Origin: Ampullaceana balthica
Lineage: Eukaryota > Mollusca > Gastropoda > Lymnaeidae
Direction of reading: 5' to 3'
Assembly (NCBI GenBank): GCA_944989445.1
Contig: CALYLW010000183.1
Location: 1-64,000 of the forward strand
Length of the DNA: 64,000 nucleotides
The first letter of the stretch is position 1. Each line of letters starts with the position of its first letter. This document shows, piece after piece, positions 1 through 10,041 of the stretch. The notes below the pieces were generated by a model that was given only the letters and a program-made list of their open reading frames with translations, searched no databases and was not told the origin of the DNA. The translations under genes were made by a program, and so were the position numbers.

Positions 1-888
1 TCAACTCAAACTTTCTCGCGGAAAAAAATAAATAACTAACAGTGAATTTGAATTACATTCGTTATATAAGGATAAACTAAAAATGCATTTATTTAATTAC
101 GGTACGTGCGATCAATGTGAAATTTTGACACGATGCATTGTTCGGTAATACAGGGTCCGTGTGCCAAATTTCAGCTTGATCGGATCACGGGAAGTGGGTC
201 GTTTTTTACTTTTGTTTTTCCGCCCACCCAAGACAGAGATGACGACAGACAGAGAGAGAGAGATGACGACAGAGACGGCCGCGAAGTTAATATAAGGGGT
301 TTAATAAAACAAACCAGTAAAAACAAAGTTTTTGACTATAAATCCCTTATATATGAGACATAACTAACAGTATTGATTATTTTCAAACATTTACAGACTG
401 AATCTGTCTTAACTCAAGTTTGCTTCATAACCCTAGGGGGGGAGGTGGGTGGGGGAGGGGTGGGTGGAGGGGGAGAGGGGAAAAGTCTGGTCACCGATTC
501 GCTTGACCGAGCTCAGCGTGACACGTAAAATGTAAACAAAAGCCCCCGTTGCTTCGATTGGGTCGCCTCAATGCGTCAACTCAAACTTTCACGTGGGAAA
601 AAAACAATAACAAACCGTGAATTTGAATTACATATCTCATATAAGGATAAACTAAAAATGCATTAATTTAATTAAGGTACGTTCGATCGATCTGAAATTT
701 TGATACGATGCATTGTTTGGTCAGACAGGTCAGTGTGCCAAATTTCAGCTCGATCGAATCACGGGAAGTGGGTCATTTTCGACTTTTGTTTCTCCGCCCG
801 CCCGCCCATGAGATGATGAGATGACGACAGACAGACAGACAGAGGCGGCCGCCAAGTTAATATAAGGGATTTAAAAACGTTGGGCGGG
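1..888 (-). repeat. Two tandem copies of a ~550-bp Helitron-5'-like unit, reverse orientation
   Basis: Two copies of the unit lie here, anchored by CCAAATTTCAGCT at about 166 and 739 (spacing about 572 bp). Each unit carries ATGCATT near an A+T patch, GATCGATC, a GGGAAGTGGGTC motif, a GACAGACAGACAG run and TTAATATAAGGGATTT. Read on the minus strand, the unit opens with TCCCTTATATTAACTT followed by GTCTGTC repeats, the same syntax as the Helitron 5' ends elsewhere in the window. The short open frames across it are shadows without known domains. Confidence 0.85.
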
Positions 889-1009
889 CGCTTCTCAGGC
901 TTAACTATGCAATTCACTCATTTTCTTACTCGTCATTTGTAATCCCTAATCAGTAAACAGTAATAAAGCTCAACATTGTTAATGAAGACAACATTTATTG
1001 TTATTTCAG
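889..1009. other. Junction between the inverted unit array and the exon-like segment
   Basis: This short A+T-rich stretch begins straight after TTAATATAAGGGATTT and ends in TTATTTCAG, a good 3' splice acceptor for the exon-like segment that follows. No gene is seen in it. Confidence 0.5.
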
Positions 1010-1120
1010 GTTGCCCGTATTTCCATTGTTGAATGAGCCCAAAGTTGCATACTTTCAGAATAAAAATGAACTCTACATTTATCTGGGATTCATGCAAGCC
1101 TCAACTGATAACTGGTCAAG
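1010..1120 (+). other. Exon-like segment with consensus splice sites, possibly captured
   Basis: The 111-bp segment is preceded by TTATTTCAG and followed by GTATGTTAC, a classic acceptor and donor. One frame is open throughout and encodes about 36 residues (start LPVFPLLNEP, end ASTDNWS). With one leading base and two trailing bases it is a symmetrical exon that would preserve reading frame. I do not recognise the protein. It sits in a 1.3-kb insert between inverted Helitron-like unit arrays, next to a SINE and a LINE fragment, so it may be a host exon carried by a transposon or the remnant of a host gene. The mirror copy (24,798-24,908) is nearly identical and is also open, with one clear residue change. 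Confidence 0.5.
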
Positions 1121-1499
1121 GTATGTTACTGCTAAACTTCGGTCATTGGTCATTCAAGTTAAGTCAGTGACAGTTTACATGTATTACATAGACACTGTAT
1201 GACCCAACTAGTATTGACTTATCATTCGGTCTCAACCTATTCTTTTTAGACTCTGTAGAATTTCAGATTTTACCTTTCCATGTCCTATATAATTTTTTTT
1301 CGAACAGCTTATGTAGAAATTATGTAAAATAAATAACACTTAGTAGAAATAGCGAACTGGTTAAAAATTAAATAAAATAATTTTTTAAGGTGAAAAAACT
1401 CAAAATATATTTGAATTTAATAAAATTTTAGGTCATTCTTAGATATTGTCAGCTATTTTTAAAATTGAGGTATCTAATATGAAAAACTGATTCACCTCA

Positions 1500-1700
1500 C
1501 AATAATAATAATAACCCCCTTTCCAGTCCATGACGGACTATGGGGCATCTGAAGTAGCCTTCACAAGTTTTAGTTAGCCACCACTAACGAGCAAGGGATT
1601 GTGTAGCTAGCACAATGCCCCGGGGGCCTTGCCAGCACCGAGAATTGAACCCGTTACCGGCCTCTGTCTCGGTTCGGTAGTCCAGAGTTCAGTTAGGTAG
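1500..1700 (-). mobile_element. tRNA-derived SINE-like element, 5'-truncated
   Basis: On the minus strand there is a B-box-like GGGTTCAATTCTCGG followed by a GC-rich body and an (ATT)n tail, which shows as AATAATAATAATAA at the plus-strand left edge. This order, polymerase-III B box then body then simple A+T tail, is typical of SINEs. No convincing A box remains, so the element looks truncated at its 5' end. The mirror copy is at 24,221-24,420. Confidence 0.6.
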
Positions 1701-1984
1701 ATAATTTAATTTTAAGATTATGTGTCAATTAAAAACTCCTTGTCCAAAGCTCTCTGACCTCTGACTTCTGTGATGATGTTAGTACTAGAGAAATTGTCAT
1801 CAATTTATTTCCAAAATATTTAATATCAAAGTAAATGTGATTTGAAATATTTAGACATCTTTCATTAACAGTGTTAGAATGTTGTTTTCTCGATATGTTA
1901 GAAAATATGGGTTTAATAACTGTAACAATAATAATTTGCATCATATTATTTTCAAAACTGAATTTATATTTTAAACATCATCAT
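1701..1984. other. A+T-rich stretch, nothing recognised
   Basis: A 71-residue open frame overlaps this stretch, but it shows no domain and no splice context, and it is mirrored only because of the palindrome. It lies between the SINE-like element and the LINE fragment. Confidence 0.4.
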
Positions 1985-2190
1985 TATTTATTGCATTACA
2001 GCCCTTGTCGGGCTAATTCGGATCGATCCATGGCTTTCCTTCTCCACGCCCGAATACCCAGCTGGTGTATGTCCATTTTAATATCATTGATACACCTCAG
2101 TCCTGGGCGACCAGTGAGTCGTCTGCCCCTAGGCTTCTGTCTGTAAATAACTTTGCTGTTCTACATTCAACATGTCCTGCCCCGCGTAGT
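1985..2190 (-). pseudogene. 3' end of a non-LTR reverse transcriptase (LINE fragment)
   Basis: Read on the minus strand, the segment encodes RRLTGRPGLRCINDIKMD followed by a tryptophan-containing GIRAW and AMDRSEL block, then a stop. This is the usual C-terminal tail of jockey/RTE-like LINE ORF2 proteins, where a GRPR-type motif precedes a W..A.DR block. Only the last ~55 codons remain and no reverse transcriptase core is present. The 3' side ends in an A+T-rich (CAT)n-like tail. It is a dead fragment inside the insert between the inverted unit arrays. Confidence 0.6.
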
Positions 2191-2197
2191 CTTCCTT

Positions 2198-4790
2198 TTT
2201 AAATCCCTTATATTAACTTCGCGGCCGTCTCATCATCTCATCATCTCATGGGCGGGCGGAAAAACAAAAGTCGAAAATGACCCACTTCCTGTGATCCGAT
2301 CGAGCTGAAATTTGGCACACGGACCCACCTCACCTAACAATGCATCGTATCAAAATTTCAGATCGATCGATCGTACCGTAATTAAATTAATGCATTTTTA
2401 GTTTAACCTTATATGAGGTATGTAATTCAAATTCACTGTTTGTTATTGTTTTTTTCCTACGTGAATGTTTGAGTTGACGCTTAAACGTCGACCGTCGTGC
2501 CGACACCCCCTCACGTCCCATCCCCCGTTAAAAGACAGGGGACATCACTCGGGTGTCAGTCTGTAAATATTTGTGACGTTGGAACATAATCAATACTTTT
2601 AATTATGACTCAAATATAAGGGATTTATAGTAAAAAACTTTGTTTTTACGGGTTGGTTTTATTAAATCCCTTATATTAACTTCGCGGCCGTCTCTGTCTG
2701 CCTGTCTGTCGTCATCTCATGGGCGGGCGGGCTGAAAAACAAAAGTCGAAAAATGACCCACTTCCCAGTGATCCGATCGAGCTGAAATTTGGCACACGGA
2801 CCCGTCTCACCTAACAATGCATCGTATCAAAATTTCAGATCGATCGATTGTACCGTAATTAAATTAATGCATTTTTAGTTTTTCCTTATATGACGTATGT
2901 AATTCAAATTCACGGTTTGTTATTGTTTTTTTCCCACGTGAAAGTATGAGTTGACGCTTTGAGGCGACCCATCGAAGAACCGGGGTGCTTTTGTTTACAT
3001 TTTACGTGTCGCGCTGAGCTCGGTCAAGCGAATCGGTGACCAGACTTTTCCCCTCTCCCCCCCAGGGTTATGAAGCAAAGTTGAGTTAAGACAGATTCAG
3101 TCTGTAAGTTTGTCGTGTTTGAAAATAATCAATACTGTTAGTTATGTCTCATATATAAGGGATTTATAGTCAAAAAAACTTTCTTGTTACGGGTTTGTTT
3201 TATTAAATCCCTTATATTAACTTCACCGGGGTCTCCGTCGTCATCTCTCTCTGTCGTGATCTCTGTCTTGGGCGGACGGAAAAAAAAGTAACAAATGACC
3301 CACTTCCCGTGATTCGATCGAGCTGAAATTTGGCACACAGACCCGTCTCACCTAACAATGCATCGTATCAAAATTTCAGATCGATCGATCGTACCGTAAT
3401 TAAATTAATGCATTTTTAGTTTATCCTAATATAGGTATGTAATTCAAATTCACTGTTTGTTATTGTTTTTTTCCACGTGAAAGTTTGAGTTGACGCATTG
3501 AGTCGACCCATCGAAGGACCGGGGTTGCTTTTGTTTACATTTTCACGTGTCGCGCTGAGCTCGGTCAAGCGAATCGGTGACCAGCCTTTTCCCCCTCTCC
3601 AGGGTTATGAAGCAAAGTTGAGTTAGACAGATTCAGTCTGTAAATGTTTGTAGCATTTGAAAATAATCAATACTGTTAGTTATGTCTCATATATAAGGGA
3701 TTTATAGTAAAAAACTTTGTTTTTACGGGTTTGTTTTATTAAATCCCTTATATTAACTTCACCGGCGTCTCCGTCGTCATCTCTCTCTCTCTCTCTCTCT
3801 GTCTGTCGTCATCTCTGTCTTGGGCGGGCGGAAAAACAAAAGTCAAAAATGGCCCTCTTCCCGTGATTCCATCGAGCTGACATTTGGCACACGGACCCGT
3901 CTCACGTAACTATGCATTGTATCCAAATTTCAGATCGATCGAACGTACCGTAAATAAAATTAATGCATTTTTAGTTTATCCCTATATAACTAATGTAATT
4001 CAAATTCACTGTTTGTTATTGTATTTTTTCCACGTGAAAGTTTGAGTTGACGCGTTGAGGCGACCCATCGAAGTACCGGGGTGCTTTTTTTACATTTTAC
4101 GTGTCGCACTGAGCTCGGTCAAGCGAATCGGTGACCAGCTTTTCCCCTCCCCCCACCCCTCCCCCCCAGGGTTATGAAGCAAAGTTGAGTTAAGACAGAT
4201 TCAGTCTGTAAATGTTTGTAGCGTTTGAATCTAATCAATACTGTTAGTTATGTCTCATATATAAGGGGTTTATAGTCAAAAACTTTGTTTTTCCGGTATT
4301 GTTTTATTAAATCCCTTATATTAACTTCGAAATCTTGTCGTCATCTCTCTCTCTCTCTCTCTAGCTGTCGTTCGTCGTCGGGCAGGCGGGCGGGCGGAAA
4401 AATAAAAATAAAAAACCACACACTTCCCATGATGCGATGGAGCTGAAATTCGGCACATAGACGCGTGTCACCTAACGATGCATCGTATCAAAATTTAAGA
4501 TCGATCGATCGTACCGTAATTAAATTAATGCATTTTTAGTTTATCTTTATATAACATGTAATTCAATTTCACAGTTTGTTATTGTTTTTTCCTACGTGCA
4601 ATTTGAGTTCAAGCGTTGACGCCACCCATCGATGTCTACACCCCCCTTCCCCCGGTTTTAAAGCCAGAGGAGATTATTCGGTTTCAGTCTGTAAATGTCT
4701 GACGCGTTTAAACATAATCAATAATTTCAGTTATGTCTCATATATAAGGGATTTATAGTCAAAACTTTTTTTTACGGGGTTGTTTTTATT
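2198..4790 (+). repeat. Tandem array of about five ~480-570-bp Helitron-5'-like units
   Basis: GCTGAAATTTGGCACAC-type anchors fall at about 2,306, 2,784, 3,323, 3,872 and 4,443, giving periods of about 478, 539, 549 and 571 bp. Each unit begins TTAAATCCCTTATATTAAC, then GTCTGTC/CTCTCT tracts, GGGCGGGCGG, GACCCACTTCCCGTGAT, the anchor, GATCGATC, ATGCATTTTTAG, CACGTGAAAGTTTGAG and a C-rich run, and ends TCATATATAAGGGATTTAT. The orientation is opposite to the copies at 1-888. Open frames inside the array are shadows. Confidence 0.88.
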
Positions 4791-5576
4791 ATCATTGTTA
4801 CTATCAGTGGGTCTTTGTACGAATAATGATGTCCTTGGTTTTTACGAATTCTCCAGATAACAGTTACTATAACTGTTTCATATATTTTCAAATTCCCTGA
4901 AAGCTTTAATTATTTCATTATGTTTTTTTTTAAAAATCTTTTAATATTGAATATCAGATATTTATGAAATTGATTACACTATGCAAACAATATAATTTAA
5001 TAATAAGATGCTCCTATTTTACAGGTTGTTTTAAGTTATTTGTATTACTTTAAATTTTTGTCTTTCTTCAAGTCCTAGATCTTATTAATACGGTAATCTG
5101 GTAACAGGCATCGGTTATCAAATGATTCGAGGATATGGTTCAAATTCCTACGGTCTTGAAAGTTACTGGATGACGAACTCAACGCACATAAATTTCGATA
5201 ACAGATCTTCATGTTTTGTACAGTTTTTAACAGCAATATTGGGAACGGTACCATGGTGAGATAGTTTAGACTTTTAGATCACAACATGAACGAGGTGTCA
5301 GTTTTTATTTCTTAAAGTTAATCTGAAATAAAGTTTAATTTTGATGTGATCAAATGAAAGTTGTCATTTACAATAGTGAGGATAAAATGATCTTAGATGT
5401 CACAATGGAAGACATGAAGTATGATTAATATAGAAAGAAATCTTTTGCAAGCAGAATAATTTCAAAACTTCAAAGACACCTTGCAGAATTATGAAAAACG
5501 TTGCTAATGTTCTAGACGTATTTCTTCTTTTCCCTTGATAAACGCTTAGAATGTGTTTATAATGGTATTACAATGG
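4791..5576. other. Unassigned A+T-rich segment between repeat arrays
   Basis: No coding region or transposon terminus is recognised. A B-box-like GGTTCAAATTCC lies at about 5,137-5,148 but no A box supports a polymerase-III gene. The right edge is an abrupt join (..CAATGGCCCAGACAACC) into the Helitron 5'-end sequence, so the segment was probably interrupted by that insertion. The mirror is 20,346-21,130. Confidence 0.4.
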
Positions 5577-7186
5577 CCCAGACAACCAAATAACGTGAAA
5601 TTTGGTACACGTACACAAAATTATACCGGAAAGGTTATTAAACAGGTTTCGTTCCATATATATAAGATACTGGGGGCTGGGGGCCCAAAATGTAGTTTTT
5701 CCCTATATGAGCTATATAAAATAAAAATTATTGAAAATTAAGACGTAACATTTTGGTTTCGAGATTAACAAGATGGCGTTTATTGCCATAAAATAATGTG
5801 ATGTGACGTCATAGTTTGAGTTCATATTAATTTGTAAATAGGAAACAAAGTGAAAAGAGCAGTGATTATTTTAATTTATTTTTTAATTGTTAATATACCG
5901 CTGTGGGTGTGCGTTTAAGTATTTGTGTGTACATGTGTGAATCAGTGAGTGTGTGTGTTTTTTGTTGTGAACTAAATGTTATGAAATGGTTTATTTTTAT
6001 GTCTGTTTAATGTTGCGCCTCTAACATGATTACGTATATATTTTTATAAAATGTGTTTGCAAATTACATCTTTTTTACTTTACACTGTTTCTTTTATGTC
6101 TATTCTATATGTATTTTATCCAGTCGTCCGATCAAGCTTTTTCCTTTTATTGGTGAGGGTAGGAGTCAATAATATCGTCCATCCCTGGGTGGCATAAACA
6201 CTGTAGCTAAGCAACTGTGTTTATACTTTTTGCATAACTTAAACTAAACCAGCAGGGCACATTTTAAGCTCGAACCTTGCGTTTCGAAATGTTTCTTTAA
6301 AACAAATAAACCCCATACAACAGAAAAATGAATTATATAAATTATCACATGCTGGGGGCGGGGGCCCAAATGTATTTTTTCCCGTATATTTAAAACTGAC
6401 TCAAAACTAATTCTCCAAACTTCCGTGAAGGTAGAAGCATGAAACTTTGGGAACTTGCCAAATACACTATTATGACGATAATTGGTGAAAAAGAATGTAA
6501 ACATTTCCACTCATGGGTGGCCGGGAGCCCCAAAACCGGTTTTTCCTTTATGGGCTATATAAAACTGAATCAACACCAATTCCTCATATTCCCGAGTAGG
6601 TAGAAGCATGAAAATTTGGAAAGTCGTTGAGTACCCTCCCGCAATGGTAACAGTCAAAAAAAGTATAAAATTATCACTAACTGGGTAGGGGGGTGGGCGG
6701 GGGCCCAAACGTAGTTTTTTTCTTAAATGAGCTATATAAATCATGCTCATCATTAAATCTCCTATTTCCTGTGTAAGTAGAAGCATGAAACTTTGTGAAG
6801 TTATTATATTCCCTCCCAAAATGGTAACTGGCGAAACATTAATAAAAATTATCACTCACTGGGTGGTCAGAGGCCTGAATGTAGTTTTTTTTTCATATAT
6901 CAAACTGACTCATCAATAATTCTCCAAATTACCGTGTAAGTAGAAGAATGAAACTTTGGAAGATTTTGAGTACCCTCGCGCGATGGTAACATGCGAAAAA
7001 AATATATAAAATTATCACTCACTAGGGGGCCTTGGGCCAAAATGTAGGTATTTTCCTAATATGAGCTATATAAAACAGACTCATCATTAAATATCCAATT
7101 TCCCGTGTAAATAGGAGCATGAAACTTTGGGAAGTTGTTGAGTACTCTCCCGCAATGATAACATACGAAAAAAAATTAAATTATCA
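5577..7186 (+). repeat. Helitron-derived noncoding array with ~170-bp subrepeats
   Basis: The segment starts inside a Helitron 5' region (CAGACAACCAAATAACGTG, then GTGAAATTTGGTACACG), lacking the terminal TC. A non-repeated ~500-bp stretch with a TGTGACGTCA motif follows, and then from about 6,240 a series of ~165-175-bp subrepeats. Each subrepeat combines TATATAGCTCATATAAGGA, a GGGGCCCGGGGGCCC-like GC block, ATGAGTGATAATTT, a CGCGAGGGTACTCAA block and CAAAGTTTCATGCTTCTACC. The same subrepeat grammar recurs at 7,860-8,345, 10,870-11,715 and, more diverged, at 57.4-62.9 kb. Confidence 0.8.
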
Positions 7187-7189
7187 GCT

Positions 7190-7640
7190 CGATCATCATC
7201 ATCATCATCAGTCCCGTGACCGTTGCGGTCGTTGGGGGGATCGGATGGACACAACAACAGATAACGATCTCCACATATGCCTATTTTGAGCGGCGGCCAA
7301 TAATTCATGGAATTTCATCCCTGTCAATTTCTTTATGTTGTCCAGCCAGCTTTACCGTTGTCGACCTCTTCGCCGGCCCCCTTCTACAGTGCCTTGAAGG
7401 ATAATTTTTGTCAGGGTATCATGTCGCAGTACATGAACAAAACATGCCATCTTGCGTCTCTTAATTGTTGTTACGATTGTTTCTTGATGACCCGCAATAG
7501 ACTTGATTCGGTCCTAGACATATTCATTGGTCTTATGTTCTAAATATGAGATCTGGAGAATTTTCCTCATGCATTTGTTTTCAAATGCCTGCAGCTTGCT
7601 TTCAGCTCGATATAATGCAAATAAACAGTTTTGTACGCTT
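7190..7640 (-). pseudogene. LINE reverse-transcriptase C-terminal region, degraded
   Basis: On the minus strand the frames give MRKILQISYLEHKTNEYV, then ETIVTTIKRRKM with FVHVLRHDTLTKIILQG, then a GGRRRGRQR..W.DNIK block and RSPQRP. This is the conserved C-terminal portion of a non-LTR retrotransposon ORF2, with the L.H/LRHDTL.K..LQG and RGR...W motifs. Stops and a frame change break it. It ends in a (CAT)n tail on the plus-strand left. It lies just upstream of a degenerate Helitron 3' end, so it may be a nested insertion or captured cargo. Confidence 0.75.
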
Positions 7641-7690
7641 CTACAGAAAACCTTATTTTAAACCCGGGATAAGCCGGGTACTTGCCCATA
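7641..7690 (+). mobile_element. Degenerate Helitron 3' end
   Basis: AAACCCGGGATAAGCCGGG forms a hairpin (CCCGG/CCGGG) followed by TACTTGCCC and a decayed CTAG (CATATAG). The ~75 bp including the upstream GTACGCTTCTA and AACCTTATTTTAAA are shared with the intact 3' ends at 8,840-8,908 and, for the hairpin part, near 10,010-10,041. Confidence 0.65.
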
Positions 7691-7691
7691 T

Positions 7692-8347
7692 AGCATACAC
7701 ATAAGCAGCATTTGTTGTCTGTCGTCTGTCTGGATGTTCCCTATTAACTCAAGATCCAAACAACCAAATAACGTGAAATTTGGTACACGTACACAAAATT
7801 ATACCGGAAAGGTTATTAAACAGTTTCGTTCCATATATATAAGATACTGGGGCCCGGGGGCCCAAAATGTAGTTTTTCCTAATATGAGCTCTATAAAAAA
7901 TAAAAAATTATCATATTTCCCGTGTAGGTAGAAGCATAAAACTTTCGGTAGTTGTTAAGTATCATTTGGCGATGGTAACAGGTAAAAAAAATTATATAAT
8001 TTATCACTTACTGGGGGCCAGGGGCCCTATTGTAGTTTTTTTTCCTTATATTTAAAACTGACGCAACACTAATTCTTCAAATTCCCGTGAAGGTAGAAGC
8101 ATGAAACTATGGGAACTTGCTGAATACACTCTTATGACGATAATTGTCGAAAAATAATTTTAAAATGTTCACTCATGGGTGGCCGGGGTCCAAAACCGTT
8201 TTTTTTCCTTATATGTGCTATATAAAACTGAATCAACACTAATTCCTCATCTTTCTTTGTAGGTAGAAACATGAAATTTGGAAAGTTGTTGAGCACGATG
8301 GTAGCAGTCGAAAAAAAATTATCACTAACTGGGGGGCCGGGGCCCAA
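7692..8347 (+). mobile_element. Helitron 5'-end fragment with subrepeats, truncated
   Basis: A decayed 5' end (GCATACACATAAGCAGCATT, then TTGTTGTCTGTCGTCTGTC) leads into CAACCAAATAACGTGAAATT and the ~170-bp subrepeat series. It stops at about 8,347, where the next Helitron 5' end begins. No coding region is present. Confidence 0.6.
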
Positions 8348-8349
8348 AT

Positions 8350-8908
8350 GTTATACATATTAGACGCATTTGTTGTGTTAGTCTGTTCTCTAATAACTCA
8401 AGATCCAGACAACCAAATAACGTGAAATTTGGTACACATACACACAATGACACGAGAAAGGTTGTTAAACAGGTTTCGTTCCATATATATAAGATGCTGT
8501 GGCCAATATGTACTTTTATCCTTATATGAGCTCTATAAAAAATAAAAATATAAAAATTATCCTACTTCCCGTGTAGGTAGAAGCATAAAACTTTCGGTGG
8601 TTGTTAAGTATCATTTGGCGATGGTAACAGGTAAAAAAAAGTATATAAATTATCACTCAGTCTCTTGGGATTGCTGGTATAGACTTGCAGACACCATGCT
8701 TTTCTCCTGGACAGTTGTATGTGGCCTGCTCCAGAGTTGGCAAAGAAGAAAATCTTTTTGTACACACTCCAAATGGAACTGCCAAAAATGTTGTCTATCA
8801 CTTTGCTGTAAGTTAAATGTACCCTTTATTGCATGCAAATAAACAGTACTGTACGCTTCTATAGAAAACCTTATTTTAAACCCGGGGAGGCCGGGTCCTT
8901 GCCCCTAG
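8350..8908 (+). mobile_element. Short deleted Helitron carrying a helicase C-terminus
   Basis: A 5' end related to TCTATATATAAGACGCATTT (here ATACATATTAGACGCATTTG) opens a ~560-bp copy. It holds the 5' subterminal block, the end of the helicase gene (8,667-8,816) and an intact 3' end: hairpin CCCGGGGAGGCCGGG, then TCCTTGCCC and CTAG at 8,905-8,908 followed by T. It is an internally deleted, non-autonomous derivative of the same family as the truncated autonomous-type copy at 10,042. Confidence 0.75.
8667..8816 (+). pseudogene. Helitron helicase C-terminal fragment
   Basis: The frame from GIAGIDLQTPCFSPGQLYV through ACSRVGKEENLFV to TAKNVVYHFAVS and a TAA stop is the extreme C-terminus of the Pif1-like helicase of Helitrons. 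The GQLYVACSRV block is helicase motif VI, and a short NVVY tail commonly follows it. The rest of the helicase and the Rep domain are missing upstream. The protein cannot function alone; the fragment marks the 3' part of the element, ~90 bp before the CTAG terminus. Confidence 0.85.
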
Positions 8909-8912
8909 TATA

Positions 8913-10041
8913 TCTCTATATATATAAGAGGCATTTGTTGTCTGCCTGGTTGTCTTTCTGTTCCCTCATAACTCGAGATCCAGACAACCAAATAACGTGA
9001 AATTTGGTACACGTACACAAAATTATACCGGAAAGGTTATTAAACAGGTTTCGTTCCTTACATATAAGATACTGGGGCCCGGGGGCCCAAAATGTAGTTT
9101 TTCCCTATATGAGCTATATAAAATAAAAATTATTGAAAATTAAGACGTAAAATAATGACGCAAATTAATAAACATTTTGGTGTCGAGATTAACAAGAAGG
9201 CGATTATCGCCATAAAATAATTTTTTTGTTGTTGTTGCTTTGTTGTTGTTGCTTTTGTTGTTTTGTTGTTGTAGTTGTTGTTTTGTTGTTGTTGCTTTGT
9301 TATTGTTGTTGTTGTAGTTGTTGTTTTGTTGTTGTTTTGTTGTTGATTTTTTTGTTGATGTTTTGTTTTTGTAGTTGTTGCTGTTGTTGTTTTTGTTGTT
9401 GTTGCTGTTGTTGTTGCTGTTGTTGTTGCTGTTGCTGTTGTTGTTGCTTTGTTGTTGTTGCTGTTGTTGTTGTAGTTGTTTTATTGTTGTTTTGTTGTTG
9501 ATGTTTTGTTTTTGTTTTGTTTTTGTTGTTGTTGCTGTTGTTGTTTTTGTTGTTGTTGCTGTTGTTGTTGCTGTTGTTGTTGCTGTTGTTGTTGTTGTTG
9601 ATGTTGTTGCTTTTGTGTTGTTTTTGCTGTTGTTGTTGTTGTCCACATCCCTTGCCCTGCGACGATAATGTCCTTCATGTTGTTATTGCTTTGTTGTTGT
9701 TGCTGTTGTAGTTGTTGTTTTGTTGTTATGCTTTGTTGTTGTTGCTGTTGTTGTTGTAGTTGTTTTGTTGTTGATTTTGTTGTTGATTTTGTTGTTGTTT
9801 TGTTTTTGTTGTTTTGTTGCTGTTGCTGTTTCTGTTGTTGGTTTTGTCGTTGTTGCTGTTGTTGTTGCTGTTGTTGTTGCTGTTGTTGTTTTGTAGTTGT
9901 TGTTTTGTTGTTGCTGCTTTGTTGTTGTTGTAGTTGTTGTTTTGTTTTTGTTGTTTGTTTTTGTTGTTTTGTTGCTGTTGTTGTTTTTGTTGTTGTTGCT
10001 GTTGTTGTTAAACCTGGGCGAAGCCGGGTACTTGCCCCTAG
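8913..10041 (+). mobile_element. Non-autonomous Helitron filled with a (TTG)n tract
   Basis: The 5' end TCTCTATATATATAAGAGG at 8,913 is followed by the usual 5' block (GTGAAATTTGGTACACG, ATTATACCGGAAAGG, a GGGGCCCGGGGGCCC block). Instead of genes, the body is ~790 bp of (TTG)n. The 3' end is CCTGGGCGAAGCCGGG, TACTTGCCC and CTAG at 10,038-10,041. It is followed without a spacer by the next 5' TC. Confidence 0.8.
9220..10010. repeat. Long interrupted (TTG)n/(CAA)n microsatellite
   Basis: About 790 bp of TTG/GTT repeats are interrupted by TTT, CTG and TAG variants and by one ~70-bp unique patch (CCACATCCC.. GATAATGTCC). Long poly-Q, poly-T/N, poly-C/V and poly-L frames on both strands are by-products of the repeat. 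The mirror tract is only about 620 bp, the largest length difference noticed between the palindrome arms. Confidence 0.92.

Noticed and set aside
5130..5150. Polymerase-III gene suggested by GGTTCAAATTCC
   Set aside because: No A box at the right distance, no tRNA fold and no tail; a single B-box-like match is weak evidence.
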